64,000 nt of DNA from Pseudomonas fluorescens (GCF_902498195.1 NZ_CABVIY010000003.1:186001-250000), one strand, 5' to 3'; counted from the stretch's first letter, positions 34,556 through 43,878 are shown. Notes: generated from the letters alone by a model not told the origin. Made by a program: numbers and translations.

Positions 34556-36442
34556 TTATTTCTGCGCGGTTTTGTTATCCCAGCTCGGGATCTTGAACAC
34601 CCAGAACGACCCGCCCTGAGCCACCGGCTTGGTCAGTTCGGCCATGTCGCCGCCCCACAGCGGCACGGCGCCGCCATAGCCGACGGTTACGCCGATGTAT
34701 TGCTCGCCATCCTGTTCCCAGGTGATCGGCGGCGAGACGATGCCGCTGCCGGTCTGGAACTTCCACAGCTCCTTGCCGGTTTTCGCGTCGAAGGCCTTGA
34801 AGAAACCGTCGCCGGTGCCGGTGAACACCAGGTTGCCCTTGGTCGCCAGCACACCGGCCCACAGTGGCAGGTGTTCCTTGTGCTCCCACACCACTTTGCC
34901 GGTGGTCGGGTTCATCGCCCGCAGGGTGCCGACGTGATCGTCGTACATGCGCTTGATGCGGAAACCCATGCCCAGGTACGCCGAGCCTTTCTTGTAGTTG
35001 ACCTCCTCGGTCCAGTACTCCTCCTTCCACTGGTTACCGGGAATGTAGAACAGCCCGGTGTCCTGGCTGTAGGCCATGGGGTTCCAGTTCTTGCCGCCGA
35101 GGAACGGCGGCGAGACTTCCACCGGCTTGCCTTTGGTTTCCCCCGGTAACGGCTTGGCCGGACGCTGGCCTTCGTTCTCCACCGGGCGGCCGGTCTTGAG
35201 GTCGATGTGGCTGGCCCAGGTGATGTTGTCGACGAAGGGGAAGGCGTTCTGCAATTTGCCGTTATTGCGGTCGACCACATAGAAGAAACCGTTGCGGTCG
35301 GCGTGGCCGGTGGCCTTGACCGTTTTGCCGTCCTTGTCCTTGTAGTCGAATAGCACCAGCTCGTTGTTGCCGGAGAAGTCCCAGGCATCGTTCGGTGTGT
35401 GCTGGTAGAACCATTTCACTTCGCCGGTGCTCGGATCGACACCGACCTGGCCCGAGGTGTAGAGGCTGTCGTAATCGTGAGGGTTGCCGTCCTTCGACGT
35501 GCGCGCCCAGGTGTTCCACGGGCCCGGGTTGCCGGCGCCGACGATGATCGTGTTGGTCTCGGCATCGAAACTGGCGCTCTGCCAAGGGGCGCCGCCGCCA
35601 TGGCTCCAGGCCTCGACCTTGCCGGTTTCGGTGGTCGGGTCGTTCGGCCACGACGGCGCCTTGACGTCGCCGGTCGGTGTACTGTCCTTGCCGTTCAGGC
35701 GGCCCATGTGGCCTTCGACGAACGGCCGCATCCAGACCTCTTCACCGGTGTCCGGGTCGCGGGCGTAAAGCTGGCCAACCACACCGAACTCATCGCCGGA
35801 ACTGCCATGGATCAGCAGCACCTTGCCGCTGGTCTTGTCCTTGATCAGCACCGGCGCGCCGGTCATGGTGTAGCCGGCGGCGTGGTCGCCGAACTTCTTG
35901 TTCCACACCACTTTGCCGGTGTTCTTGTCCAGGGCGATCAGGCGTGCATCGAGGGTGCCGAAGTAGATCTTGTCGCCAAAGATCGCCGCGCCCCGGTTGA
36001 CCACGTCGCAGCACGGGCGAATGTTGTCCGGCAGGCGATGGTTGTAGGTCCACAGGCGTTTGCCGGTCTTGGCGTCCAGCGCGAATACCCGCGAGTACGA
36101 GCCGGTGACGTACACCACGCCGTCACTGACGATGGCCTGGGATTCCTGGCCGCGCTGTTTCTCGTCGCCGAAGGAGTAGGACCAGGCCGGGGTCAGCTTG
36201 AACACGTTCTTGTCGTTGACCTGGGCCAACGGGCTCCAGCGCTGGGCATTGGTGCCCATGCCGTATTGCAGCACGTCCCTGGTGGTCAGGTGATCGTTGG
36301 CAATGTCTTCCCAGCTCACGTTGCGGGTGGCCGGTGCGTTCTCGGCATGCCCCGCCGCGCTCAGGGACAGGCTGCCGACCAGCAAAAAGGCCTGGATGGC
36401 GACGGTCAAGGGGGAAAGGGCGGGTAGCGATCTTATTGTCAT
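34556..36442 (-). CDS. pedE: PQQ-dependent alcohol dehydrogenase PedE, calcium type
   Basis: A 628-residue periplasmic quinoprotein with a signal peptide (cleaved after AGHA, about residue 33) and the eight-bladed W-motif propeller (ALDAKTGKRLW, ALDKNTGKVVW, AFDAKTGKELW). The vicinal disulfide is in IRPCCD, and the catalytic Asp355 is in AWDFSG. Two residues on, position 357 is Ser, so the extra Asp needed for lanthanide binding is absent and the enzyme should use Ca2+. It oxidises primary alcohols and aldehydes and donates electrons to PedF. The ATG at 36442 puts the signal peptide first. Confidence 0.94.
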   Translation of the reverse strand: MTIRSLPALSPLTVAIQAFLLVGSLSLSAAGHAENAPATRNVSWEDIANDHLTTRDVLQYGMGTNAQRWSPLAQVNDKNVFKLTPAWSYSFGDEKQRGQESQAIVSDGVVYVTGSYSRVFALDAKTGKRLWTYNHRLPDNIRPCCDVVNRGAAIFGDKIYFGTLDARLIALDKNTGKVVWNKKFGDHAAGYTMTGAPVLIKDKTSGKVLLIHGSSGDEFGVVGQLYARDPDTGEEVWMRPFVEGHMGRLNGKDSTPTGDVKAPSWPNDPTTETGKVEAWSHGGGAPWQSASFDAETNTIIVGAGNPGPWNTWARTSKDGNPHDYDSLYTSGQVGVDPSTGEVKWFYQHTPNDAWDFSGNNELVLFDYKDKDGKTVKATGHADRNGFFYVVDRNNGKLQNAFPFVDNITWASHIDLKTGRPVENEGQRPAKPLPGETKGKPVEVSPPFLGGKNWNPMAYSQDTGLFYIPGNQWKEEYWTEEVNYKKGSAYLGMGFRIKRMYDDHVGTLRAMNPTTGKVVWEHKEHLPLWAGVLATKGNLVFTGTGDGFFKAFDAKTGKELWKFQTGSGIVSPPITWEQDGEQYIGVTVGYGGAVPLWGGDMAELTKPVAQGGSFWVFKIPSWDNKTAQK

Positions 36443-36526
36443 GTTTGCAGTTCCCAGTGGAGGTTTTGACCTGCACAGGGTGGGGCGCCGGCACGTTCGG
36501 CGGATACGGAAAAAGTCCCGCCGTTG

Positions 36527-36541
36527 CCGGGAAAACTTCCC
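36527..36541. promoter_or_regulatory. GGGAAAACTTCCC element in the pedE-pedF gap
   Basis: CCGGGAAAACTTCCC, a near palindrome. It resembles CCGGGAAAATTTCCCGG at 39961-39977 ahead of pedH. It may be a regulatory site or part of a weak hairpin in the pedE leader. Confidence 0.35.
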
Positions 36542-36579
36542 ATGGGCCACCTGATTTCGACGTCCGTCCAAGGCCTTAC

Positions 36580-36592
36580 TACCAAGGGAGTA
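36580..36592. promoter_or_regulatory. TACCAAGG motif in the pedE-pedF divergent promoter region
   Basis: TACCAAGGGAGTA, 12 of 13 matches to the reference motif. It lies 104 bases upstream of pedF and 137 bases upstream of pedE, and could serve both directions. Confidence 0.6.
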
Positions 36593-36696
36593 GACGGCGG
36601 CCACCAAAGCAGCATGGGGCCTGTGCACCGGGGTTTCTAAGATGGTTGCCATAGCCTCTGCCAAGAGGTTTTGCGTGCAATCCTGAGGGCATAACA

Positions 36697-37158
36697 ATGA
36701 CAACAAAACGCAACGCCTTGCTCGTGACCGGGCTGTTGGCCGGTCTTCTCTGTGCGGGTTCCGTCTGGGCCCACGGCAATGTGGTGCCGCAGGCCGTCGC
36801 CACCCAGGGCCTGACCCCGATCAAGGAGGCCGGCGTCCCGCTGGATGCCGATGGCTGGGCGGCGGTGAACCCTTATCGCACGGCGCCGGAACACGACAAG
36901 GCGGTGGAAATCGGCGCGTCGGCCTACAACCAGAACTGCGCGGCCTGTCATGGCCTGGAAGCCAAGTCCGGCGGTATCGCCCCGGACTTGCGCATGCTCG
37001 ACGTCGGCGAGGCCGGTGATGAATGGTTCGTCGAGCGGGTGCGCCACGGCGCCGTGCGCGACGGGCGGGTGTACATGCCGAAAATGGCCGACTACCTGAG
37101 CCAGGAAGCCCTGTGGGCGGTGCGCAGTTACCTGGACAGCGTCCACGTCGAGGAGTGA
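36697..37158 (+). CDS. pedF: Cytochrome c550 PedF, electron acceptor of the alcohol dehydrogenases
   Basis: A 153-residue periplasmic class I cytochrome c with a signal peptide (cleaved after SVWA). One haem site CAACH (about residues 85-89) is present, and a Met ligand candidate is in YMPKM. It is divergent from pedE across a 254-base promoter region and matches the cytochrome that takes electrons from quinoprotein ethanol dehydrogenases (PedF/ExaB). It is followed after 3 bases by the MoxJ-like gene and so starts a four-gene unit. Confidence 0.93.
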   Translation: MTTKRNALLVTGLLAGLLCAGSVWAHGNVVPQAVATQGLTPIKEAGVPLDADGWAAVNPYRTAPEHDKAVEIGASAYNQNCAACHGLEAKSGGIAPDLRMLDVGEAGDEWFVERVRHGAVRDGRVYMPKMADYLSQEALWAVRSYLDSVHVEE

Positions 37159-37161
37159 CCC

Positions 37162-38037
37162 ATGCGCCTGCTCGCGGTATTGATCAGCGCTGTGTGGCTG
37201 TGCTGCCAGTCAGTGCAGGCGCAGGTTCGCAACTATGACGAAATGATCGCCGCCGGCGAGCTGAAGGTGGCGGTCTACAAGGACTTCGCCCCCTACAGCT
37301 TTGAACAGGCCGGTCAGCCCCGGGGCGTTGACGTGGAACTGGCCCAGGCCCTGGCCAAGGCGTTGGGCGTGCGCCTGGTGCTGATCTGGGCGCCGGCCGG
37401 CGAGAAGCTCGACGACGACCTGCGCGATTACATCTGGCGCGCCAGCCAGTTGCACAACCAGCAACTGGCCGACCTGATGATGCGCGTGCCCTACGATCGC
37501 GACTACGCGCAAAAGCGCAACGAATTCGGCGAACTGGAAAACGGCCATGTGGTGATGTTCGGGCCGTACCAGAACGAGCAATGGCAAGTCGCCTATGACC
37601 GCCGCCGACTGGACAAGGTCGCCAGTGTCGCGGTGTTCGAACAGCACCCGATTGGCGTCGAAGTCGACAGCGTGCCGTCGTTTTACCTGACCTCGGTGTT
37701 CAACGGCATGCTTGCCGGCAAGACCCGCCATTATCCGGGTGTGCCCCAGGCGTTTGCCGCGATGAAGGCCGGCGAGGTCGATGCGGTCATGGCCATGCGC
37801 GGCGAGATTGACTGGCAAGTGCATCAAGCGGCCGATCCACAACTGGCCCTGGCAGAGAACGCCTACCCGAACATGGGCAAACAGGTCTGGGAGATCGGCA
37901 TGGCGGTGCACGAAAGCAACCGGCAACTGGCCTATGCCGTGGAAGAGGCGCTGGAAAGCCTGATCCGCGACGGCTCGGTGAACACCCTCTACGGCCATTA
38001 CGGCCTGCGCTATGACGTGCCCGACATGTATCAATAG
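37162..38037 (+). CDS. MoxJ-like periplasmic substrate-binding protein of the quinoprotein cluster
   Basis: A 291-residue type II periplasmic-binding protein with signal peptide (cleaved after SVQA). The two lobes resemble amino-acid-binding proteins (LKVAVYKDFAPYSFEQAGQP near the N-terminus and VDAVMAMRG in the second lobe). It belongs to the MoxJ/XoxJ-related group, which in methylotrophs is needed for maturation of PQQ methanol dehydrogenase, not for transport. It lies directly after pedF. A chaperone role for PedE or PedH is likely but inferred. Confidence 0.87.
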   Translation: MRLLAVLISAVWLCCQSVQAQVRNYDEMIAAGELKVAVYKDFAPYSFEQAGQPRGVDVELAQALAKALGVRLVLIWAPAGEKLDDDLRDYIWRASQLHNQQLADLMMRVPYDRDYAQKRNEFGELENGHVVMFGPYQNEQWQVAYDRRRLDKVASVAVFEQHPIGVEVDSVPSFYLTSVFNGMLAGKTRHYPGVPQAFAAMKAGEVDAVMAMRGEIDWQVHQAADPQLALAENAYPNMGKQVWEIGMAVHESNRQLAYAVEEALESLIRDGSVNTLYGHYGLRYDVPDMYQ

Positions 38038-38046
38038 GAGCCGGCG

Positions 38047-38808
38047 ATGAAATGGCAAAGGCGTTGTCTGTTGGCCTGCTGTCTGAGCCTGGCGGCCCAT
38101 GCCGCCGCTGTCGATCCCGGCAAGGACCCGGTGCCGTCGGTGATGTGGGCGTTCTATCACAAGCAAATGCTCGGCGATGCACCGTTCGTGTTCGATGAGC
38201 GGGTCAAGCTGCTGGCGCCGCCGTTTGCCGAAGACGCACGCCAAGTGCCGCTGGAAATCGACGCCCGGGCGTTCAAGGGCGACGTGGTGAGAATCCTCGC
38301 CTGGGCCGAACTCAACCCCTTGCCGAAAATCGTCGATTTCCAACCGCTGAGCGGCGTGCTGCCCTGGTTGTCGATCCGCATCCGCGTCGAACAGGCCACG
38401 CCCTTGCGCGCGGCGGTCTTGACCCGCGATGGGCTGTGGCATGTCGGTTCGACCCTGATCGATGCGGCCGGTGGCGGCTGCACCGCGCCCAGCGTGGTGC
38501 GCACCCAGCCGGGTTGGGAAGAGCGCATCGGCGAGGTGCTGGGCGGTCGTTATCCGCGTCAGGATTTCAGCCGCCTGCGCGTGCAGGTGGCGCATCCGAT
38601 GGACAACGGCATGGTCGGCGGCATTCCGGAATTCTTCATTAACCATGCGCAGCTGCGCGATCAACATGATCAACCGTTGGCCCGCCTGGAACTGTTCCCC
38701 GCCGTCAGCGAAAACCCCAGCCTGGGGTTTGATATCGAGGGGGCAGGGCAGACGCGTCTGTTGTTGCGCGATAACAGCGGCAACCAATTCGATGCGGCCA
38801 TTCCCTGA
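38047..38808 (+). CDS. SoxYZ-like carrier of the quinoprotein cluster
   Basis: A 253-residue exported protein (signal peptide to about residue 21) that fuses a SoxY-like domain (about 25-150) with a SoxZ-like domain (about 165-250; RVQVAHPMDNGM-type strand). The carrier Cys of SoxY is seen as GGGCTAPS, Cys145. In sulfur oxidisers SoxYZ holds sulfur on such a Cys. Here the fusion occurs only with PQQ dehydrogenases. It may carry a thiol-bound intermediate for a step of quinoprotein maturation. Confidence 0.85.
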   Translation: MKWQRRCLLACCLSLAAHAAAVDPGKDPVPSVMWAFYHKQMLGDAPFVFDERVKLLAPPFAEDARQVPLEIDARAFKGDVVRILAWAELNPLPKIVDFQPLSGVLPWLSIRIRVEQATPLRAAVLTRDGLWHVGSTLIDAAGGGCTAPSVVRTQPGWEERIGEVLGGRYPRQDFSRLRVQVAHPMDNGMVGGIPEFFINHAQLRDQHDQPLARLELFPAVSENPSLGFDIEGAGQTRLLLRDNSGNQFDAAIP

Positions 38809-38824
38809 CTTGAAGGAGCGTCTC

Positions 38825-39760
38825 ATGCGCTGGATGCTGCTGTTGTTGATCGCCCTCGGCCTGCCGGCCATGGCTGACCTCGAATACTCGCTCAAGCCCC
38901 GGCTGATTGCCCCCGATACCTGGCTGCTGGAAGGCAGCACCGATAATTTCGGCAAGGACAATGGCGGCAACATCGTCAACACCGCGTTCATCGTCACCGA
39001 GCGCGGGGTGGTGGTGATCGATACCGGGCCGTCGAAGCGTTATGGCGAAGCCCTGCGCCGGGCGATTGCCGCGACCACCGACAAACCGGTGATCCAGGTC
39101 CTGCTGAGCCATCATCACCCCGACCATGTGTTGGGCAACCAGGCGTTCAGCGACGTGCCGATTGGCGCACTGGCCGGGACCACCGAGCTGCTGCAAAAGC
39201 AGGGCGATGCCATGGCCGAGAACATGTACCGGCTGGTGGGGGACTGGATGCGTGGCACCGAGGTGGTGCTGCCGAACCAGACGCTGGTCCCCGGCGTTTC
39301 AAGTTTTGGGAATCATGATCTGCGCCTGCTAAGCCTGGGTGGGCATACCGGTGCGGATCTGGCTATTCTCGACCAGCAAACCGGCGTGCTGTTTGCCGGG
39401 GACCTGGTGTTTTATCAACGGGCCCTGACCACGCCCAACAGTCCGGGGCTGTCGGTGTGGCTGGCCGACCTCGCGACCCTGCAGGGACTGCCCTGGACCC
39501 TGATCGTGCCCGGCCACGGGCCGCTGGCCAGCGATGCCCGGCCCTTCGAGCAAATGCACGACTACCTGAGCTGGCTCGATCAACTGATGGGCGAGGGCGC
39601 GGCCAATGGCAGCGACATGGCCGAGATGATCCGCAGCCCCATCCCCGAGCGCTTCGCCGGCATCAGCCTGGGTCGTTATGAGCTGATTCGCAGCGTCAGT
39701 CATCTGTACCCGCGCTATGAACGCGCGCAGATGACGCGGGTCGATTCCACAAACCCCTGA
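38825..39760 (+). CDS. Quinoprotein relay zinc metallohydrolase (SoxH-like, MBL fold)
   Basis: A 311-residue secreted metallo-beta-lactamase-fold protein with signal peptide (MRWMLLLLIALGLPAMA). Metal motifs are HHHPDHVLGN (about residues 98-107), GGHTGAD, AGDLVF and PGHGPL. It follows the SoxYZ-like gene by 16 bases, as SoxH-type hydrolases do in quinoprotein clusters. The likely job is hydrolysis of the thioester or persulfide on the carrier Cys; this is inference. The ATG at 38825 is used because the longer upstream frame from 38462 overlaps the SoxYZ gene. Confidence 0.87.
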   Translation: MRWMLLLLIALGLPAMADLEYSLKPRLIAPDTWLLEGSTDNFGKDNGGNIVNTAFIVTERGVVVIDTGPSKRYGEALRRAIAATTDKPVIQVLLSHHHPDHVLGNQAFSDVPIGALAGTTELLQKQGDAMAENMYRLVGDWMRGTEVVLPNQTLVPGVSSFGNHDLRLLSLGGHTGADLAILDQQTGVLFAGDLVFYQRALTTPNSPGLSVWLADLATLQGLPWTLIVPGHGPLASDARPFEQMHDYLSWLDQLMGEGAANGSDMAEMIRSPIPERFAGISLGRYELIRSVSHLYPRYERAQMTRVDSTNP

Positions 39761-39776
39761 CCTGCCCCAATCCCCT

Positions 39777-39863
39777 GTGGGAGCGAGCCTGCTCGCGAAA
39801 GCGGTCTGCCTGACACATTGATGCTGGATGTGCCGGCGCCTTCGCGAGCAGGCTCGCTCCCAC
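39777..39863. repeat. REPIN-like 87-bp inverted pair
   Basis: GTGGGAGCGAGCCTGCTCGC and its complement. It stands just upstream of the pedH promoter region. Confidence 0.92.
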
Positions 39864-39886
39864 AGAGGAGCGATCATCTGAACCTG

Positions 39887-39899
39887 TACCAAGGAACTA
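39887..39899 (+). promoter_or_regulatory. TACCAAGG motif upstream of pedH
   Basis: TACCAAGGAACTA, 11 of 13 matches to the reference motif, 107 bases upstream of the pedH ATG, at nearly the same distance as the site ahead of pedF. Confidence 0.55.
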
Positions 39900-39960
39900 G
39901 AAATCTCCACATTGCGGGCAATTGTTGTCCGGGCGGCGGCGCCCAAGAATCTGCACCAGA

Positions 39961-39977
39961 CCGGGAAAATTTCCCGG
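39961..39977 (+). promoter_or_regulatory. CCGGGAAAATTTCCCGG palindrome ahead of pedH
   Basis: A 17-bp palindrome (CCGGGAAA-A-TTTCCCGG) 29 bases upstream of the pedH ATG, probably in its leader. A similar sequence occurs ahead of pedE (36527-36541). Confidence 0.45.
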
Positions 39978-40006
39978 GAACAACAAAAACCGCAGAGGAA
40001 GCCGTC

Positions 40007-41782
40007 ATGACTCAACCCGTACGTCGCCAGCCCTTCGTCTTGAGCATGTTGCTCAGTGCCATGCTGTTGTCCGGCCAGGCATTGGCCGGGGTTTCCGACC
40101 AGGACATTCTCCAGGACCCCAAGAACCCCGAGCAGATCGTCACCAACGGCCTGGGCGTCCAGGGCCAGCGCTACAGCCCGCTGGACATTCTCAACGTCGA
40201 CAACGTCAAGGAGCTGCGACCGGCGTGGGCGTTCTCCTTCGGTGGCGAGAAGCAGCGCGGGCAACAGGCGCAGCCGATGATCAAGGACGGTGTGATGTAC
40301 ATGACCGGCTCCTACTCGCGGGTGTTCGCGGTGGATGCGCGCACCGGCAAGAAACTCTGGCAATACGACGCGCGCCTGCCCGATGACATTCGCCCGTGCT
40401 GCGACGTGATCAACCGTGGCGTCGCGCTGTACGGCGACCTGGTGATCTTCGGCACCCTCGACGCCAAGCTCGTGGCGCTGAACAAGGACACCGGCAAGGT
40501 GGTCTGGAGCAAGAAAGTCGCCGACCACAAGGAAGGCTACTCGATCAGCGCCGCGCCGCTGGTGATCAACGGCAAGCTGATCACCGGGGTGGCCGGTGGC
40601 GAGTTCGGCGTGGTCGGCAAGATCGAGGCCTACGACCCGAAAAACGGCGACCTGCTGTGGACCCGGCCGACGGTCGAAGGCCACATGGGCTACCTGTACA
40701 AGGATGGCAAGGCCGTGGAAAACGGCATCTCCGGCGGCGAGGCGGGCAAGACCTGGCCGGGGGACCTGTGGAAGACCGGCGGCGCGGCACCCTGGCTGGG
40801 TGGCTACTACGACCCGGAAACCAACCTGTTGCTGTTCGGCACCGGCAACCCGGCGCCGTGGAACTCGCACCTGCGCCCGGGCGACAACCTCTACTCGTCG
40901 TCGCGCCTGGCGCTCAACCCGGACGATGGCACCATCAAATGGCATTTCCAGAGCACGCCCCACGACGGTTGGGACTATGACGGCGTGAACGAGCTGGTGT
41001 CGTTCAACTACAGCGAAGGCGGCAAGGAAATCAAGGCAGCGGCCACCGCCGACCGTAACGGCTTTTTCTACGTGCTGGATCGCACCAACGGCAAATTCAT
41101 CCGTGGCTTCCCGTTTGTCGACAAGATCACCTGGGCCACCGGCCTGGATAAGGCCGGCCGGCCGATCTACAACGAAGCCAGCCGCCCCGGCGCCCCGGGT
41201 TCCGAAGCCAAGGGCAGCTCGGTGTTCGTCGCGCCGGCGTTCCTCGGCGCCAAGAACTGGATGCCGATGGCCTACAACCGTGACACCGGGTTGTTCTACG
41301 TGCCGTCCAACGAGTGGGGCATGGACATCTGGAACGAGGGCATCGCCTACAAGAAAGGCGCGGCCTTCCTCGGCGCCGGGTTCACCATCAAGCCGCTGAA
41401 CGAAGACTACATCGGCGTGCTGCGGGCCATCGATCCGAAAACCGGCAAGGAAGTCTGGCGCCACAAGAACTTCGCGCCGCTGTGGGGCGGGGTGCTGACC
41501 ACCAAAGGCAACCTGGTGTTCACCGGCACGCCGGAAGGCTTCCTGCAGGCGTTCAATGCCAAGACCGGTGAAAAGGTCTGGGAATTCCAGACCGGTTCCG
41601 GCGTACTGGGTTCGCCCGTGACCTGGGAAATGGACGGCGAGCAGTACGTCTCGGTGCTCTCCGGCTGGGGCGGCGCCGTGCCGCTGTGGGGCGGCGAAGT
41701 GGCCAAGCGGGTGAAAGACTTCAACCAGGGCGGCATGCTCTGGACCTTCAAGCTGCCCAAGGACCTCGTGGCCAAGCATTAA
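40007..41782 (+). CDS. pedH: PQQ-dependent alcohol dehydrogenase PedH, lanthanide type
   Basis: A 591-residue periplasmic quinoprotein with a signal peptide (cleaved after ALAG, about residue 27) and W-motif blades ([33 protein letters not shown]). The vicinal Cys pair is IRPCCD. The active site reads GWDYDGVN: catalytic Asp323 is followed by Asp325, the extra acid that marks lanthanide-dependent (XoxF/PedH) dehydrogenases. It should need La3+ to Sm3+ range ions. The ATG at 40007 has AGAGGAAG ahead of it. Gene order and this motif match P. putida PedH. Confidence 0.95.
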   Translation: MTQPVRRQPFVLSMLLSAMLLSGQALAGVSDQDILQDPKNPEQIVTNGLGVQGQRYSPLDILNVDNVKELRPAWAFSFGGEKQRGQQAQPMIKDGVMYMTGSYSRVFAVDARTGKKLWQYDARLPDDIRPCCDVINRGVALYGDLVIFGTLDAKLVALNKDTGKVVWSKKVADHKEGYSISAAPLVINGKLITGVAGGEFGVVGKIEAYDPKNGDLLWTRPTVEGHMGYLYKDGKAVENGISGGEAGKTWPGDLWKTGGAAPWLGGYYDPETNLLLFGTGNPAPWNSHLRPGDNLYSSSRLALNPDDGTIKWHFQSTPHDGWDYDGVNELVSFNYSEGGKEIKAAATADRNGFFYVLDRTNGKFIRGFPFVDKITWATGLDKAGRPIYNEASRPGAPGSEAKGSSVFVAPAFLGAKNWMPMAYNRDTGLFYVPSNEWGMDIWNEGIAYKKGAAFLGAGFTIKPLNEDYIGVLRAIDPKTGKEVWRHKNFAPLWGGVLTTKGNLVFTGTPEGFLQAFNAKTGEKVWEFQTGSGVLGSPVTWEMDGEQYVSVLSGWGGAVPLWGGEVAKRVKDFNQGGMLWTFKLPKDLVAKH

Positions 41783-41798
41783 TCACACCGCCCCCCCT

Positions 41799-41885
41799 GT
41801 AGGAGCGAGCCTGCTCGCGAAGGCGTCGTGTCAGCCACCCATAGGCTGAATGACACACCGCTTTCGCGAGCAGGCTCGCTCCCAC
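41799..41885. repeat. REPIN-like 87-bp inverted pair
   Basis: Left arm GTAGGAGCGAGCCTGCTCGC, right arm ending GCTCGCTCCCAC, so the two arms are of slightly different subtypes. It follows pedH. Confidence 0.9.
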
Positions 41886-42039
41886 AGGGATTGTTCCCAC
41901 ATCTGGATTTGTGCAAAACCTACGACCAAATAACGAGAGCCCCTCCTGCCAACGATGCATTCGTCTGGCGCGCGGGGCTCTCTAGTATCGGTTCATCGCC
42001 CGTCGACACGACAGGCATCGACCCAGACAGAGGCCCATC

Positions 42040-43560
42040 ATGATCTACGCCCAACCCGGAACACCCGGCGCCGTCGTTTCCTTCAAGCCGCGCTACGGCA
42101 ACTTCATCGGCGGCGAATTCGTCGCGCCGGTCAATGGCGAATACTTCACCAATACCTCGCCGGTCAACGGCGAAGTGATCGCCGAATTCCCGCGCTCCGG
42201 CGCCGCCGACATCGACAAGGCCCTCGACGCCGCCCATGCCGCCGCTGACGCCTGGGGCAAGACCTCGGCCCAGGACCGCTCGCGGGTGTTGCTGAAAATC
42301 GCCGACCGCATCGAACAGAACCTGGAAATCCTCGCCGTCACCGAAACCTGGGACAACGGCAAGGCGGTGCGTGAAACCCTCAACGCCGACGTGCCGCTGG
42401 CGGCCGACCATTTCCGCTACTTCGCCGGTTGCATCCGCGCCCAGGAAGGCGGCGCCGCCGAGATCAACGAACTGACCACCGCCTACCACTTCCACGAGCC
42501 GTTGGGCGTGGTCGGGCAGATCATTCCATGGAACTTCCCGCTGCTGATGGCCGCCTGGAAACTCGCGCCGGCCCTGGCCGCGGGCAACTGCATCGTGCTC
42601 AAGCCGGCCGAGCAGACGCCGCTGTCGATCATGGTCTTCGCCGAACTGATTGCCGACTTGCTGCCGGCGGGCGTGCTGAACATCGTCCAGGGTTTCGGTC
42701 GCGAAGCCGGCGAGGCGCTGGCCACCAGCAAGCGCATCGCCAAGATCGCCTTCACCGGCTCGACCCCGGTCGGCGCGCACATCATGCATTGCGCCGCCGA
42801 GAACATCATTCCCAGCACCGTGGAACTGGGCGGCAAGTCGCCGAACATCTTCTTCGAAGACATCATGAACGCCGAACCTGCGTTCATCGAAAAGGCCGCC
42901 GAAGGCCTGGTGCTGGCGTTCTTCAACCAGGGCGAGGTGTGCACCTGTCCGTCCCGGGCGTTGGTGCAGGAGTCGATCTACGAGCCGTTCATGGCCGAAG
43001 TCATGAAGAAGATCGTCAAGATCAAGCGTGGCAACCCGCTCGACACCGAGACCATGGTCGGCGCCCAGGCGTCGGAGCAGCAGTACGACAAGATCCTCTC
43101 GTACCTGACCATCGCCCAGGAAGAGGGCGCCCAGCTGCTCACCGGTGGCGCGGCCGAACGCCTGGAGGGCGATCTGTCCAGCGGCTATTACATCCAGCCG
43201 ACGCTGCTCAAGGGCACCAACAACATGCGCGTGTTCCAGGAAGAAATCTTTGGTCCGGTGGTGGGCGTCACCACCTTCAAGGATGAGGCCGAAGCCCTGG
43301 CGATTGCCAACGACACCGAATTCGGCCTCGGCGCCGGCCTCTGGACCCGCGACATCAACCGCGCCTACCGCATGGGCCGGGCGATCAAGGCCGGGCGCGT
43401 GTGGACCAACTGCTACCACCTGTACCCGGCGCATGCGGCGTTCGGTGGCTACAAGAAATCCGGCGTCGGGCGGGAGAATCACAAGATGATGCTCGACCAT
43501 TACCAGCAGACCAAGAACCTGCTGGTGAGCTACGACATCAACCCGCTCGGGTTCTTCTGA
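42040..43560 (+). CDS. exaC: NAD-dependent aldehyde dehydrogenase ExaC (PedI)
   Basis: A 506-residue aldehyde dehydrogenase of the acetaldehyde (ExaC/AcoD) type. Seen are the cofactor motif FTGSTPVG, the catalytic Glu in VELGGKSPN and the catalytic Cys in [13 protein letters not shown] second Cys two residues on is typical of this group. It oxidises the aldehydes formed by PedE/PedH that enter the cytoplasm. It lies between pedH and pqqA and has its own 257-base upstream gap with a REPIN, so a separate promoter is likely. Confidence 0.94.
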   Translation: MIYAQPGTPGAVVSFKPRYGNFIGGEFVAPVNGEYFTNTSPVNGEVIAEFPRSGAADIDKALDAAHAAADAWGKTSAQDRSRVLLKIADRIEQNLEILAVTETWDNGKAVRETLNADVPLAADHFRYFAGCIRAQEGGAAEINELTTAYHFHEPLGVVGQIIPWNFPLLMAAWKLAPALAAGNCIVLKPAEQTPLSIMVFAELIADLLPAGVLNIVQGFGREAGEALATSKRIAKIAFTGSTPVGAHIMHCAAENIIPSTVELGGKSPNIFFEDIMNAEPAFIEKAAEGLVLAFFNQGEVCTCPSRALVQESIYEPFMAEVMKKIVKIKRGNPLDTETMVGAQASEQQYDKILSYLTIAQEEGAQLLTGGAAERLEGDLSSGYYIQPTLLKGTNNMRVFQEEIFGPVVGVTTFKDEAEALAIANDTEFGLGAGLWTRDINRAYRMGRAIKAGRVWTNCYHLYPAHAAFGGYKKSGVGRENHKMMLDHYQQTKNLLVSYDINPLGFF

Positions 43561-43587
43561 TTTTCTAAATTCACCACAAAACAAATT

Positions 43588-43675
43588 GTGGGAGCGGGCT
43601 TGCTCGCGAAGGCGGCGTCACATTCAACATATGGGTTGACTGACACTCCGCTTTCGCGAGCAAGCCCGCTCCCAC
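43588..43675. repeat. REPIN-like 88-bp inverted pair
   Basis: Standard arms around a GTCACATTCAACATATGGGT core. It lies between exaC and pqqA. Confidence 0.93.
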
Positions 43676-43806
43676 ATTGGTTTGAGTGTCTGATACCCCC
43701 TACCAACGCACCCCCGAACCTCCTTCGAAAGTAGCATTCGGGCACCCGGCGCAGCGTGCATTAATGGTGCTACCGGAATCGCCCGGCACAAGAAGAGGAA
43801 TGACCC

Positions 43807-43878
43807 ATGTGGACTAAACCCGCGTTTACCGATCTGCGCATTGGCTTCGAAGTGACGATGTATTTCGCCAACCGTTGA
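43807..43878 (+). CDS. pqqA: PqqA, peptide precursor of PQQ
   Basis: A 23-codon gene, MWTKPAFTDLRIGFEVTMYF followed by ANR. The Glu15 and Tyr19 in EVTMY are the residues that PqqE links and that become PQQ. AAGAGGAA lies ahead of the ATG. It starts the pqqABCDE operon; the 246 bases upstream hold a REPIN and probably the promoter. It is too short to be found by usual length cut-offs. Confidence 0.95.
   Translation: MWTKPAFTDLRIGFEVTMYFANR

Noticed and set aside
41921..41933. A TACGACCAAATAA sequence ahead of exaC as another copy of the TACC motif
   Set aside because: Only 6 of 13 positions match, no better than chance. TACCAACGCACCC ahead of pqqA at 43701 (8 of 13) was also left out.
42000..42039. 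A sigma-54 promoter ahead of exaC (CTGGCGCGCGGGGCTC)
   Set aside because: The GG and GC pairs are not at the needed 10-base spacing.
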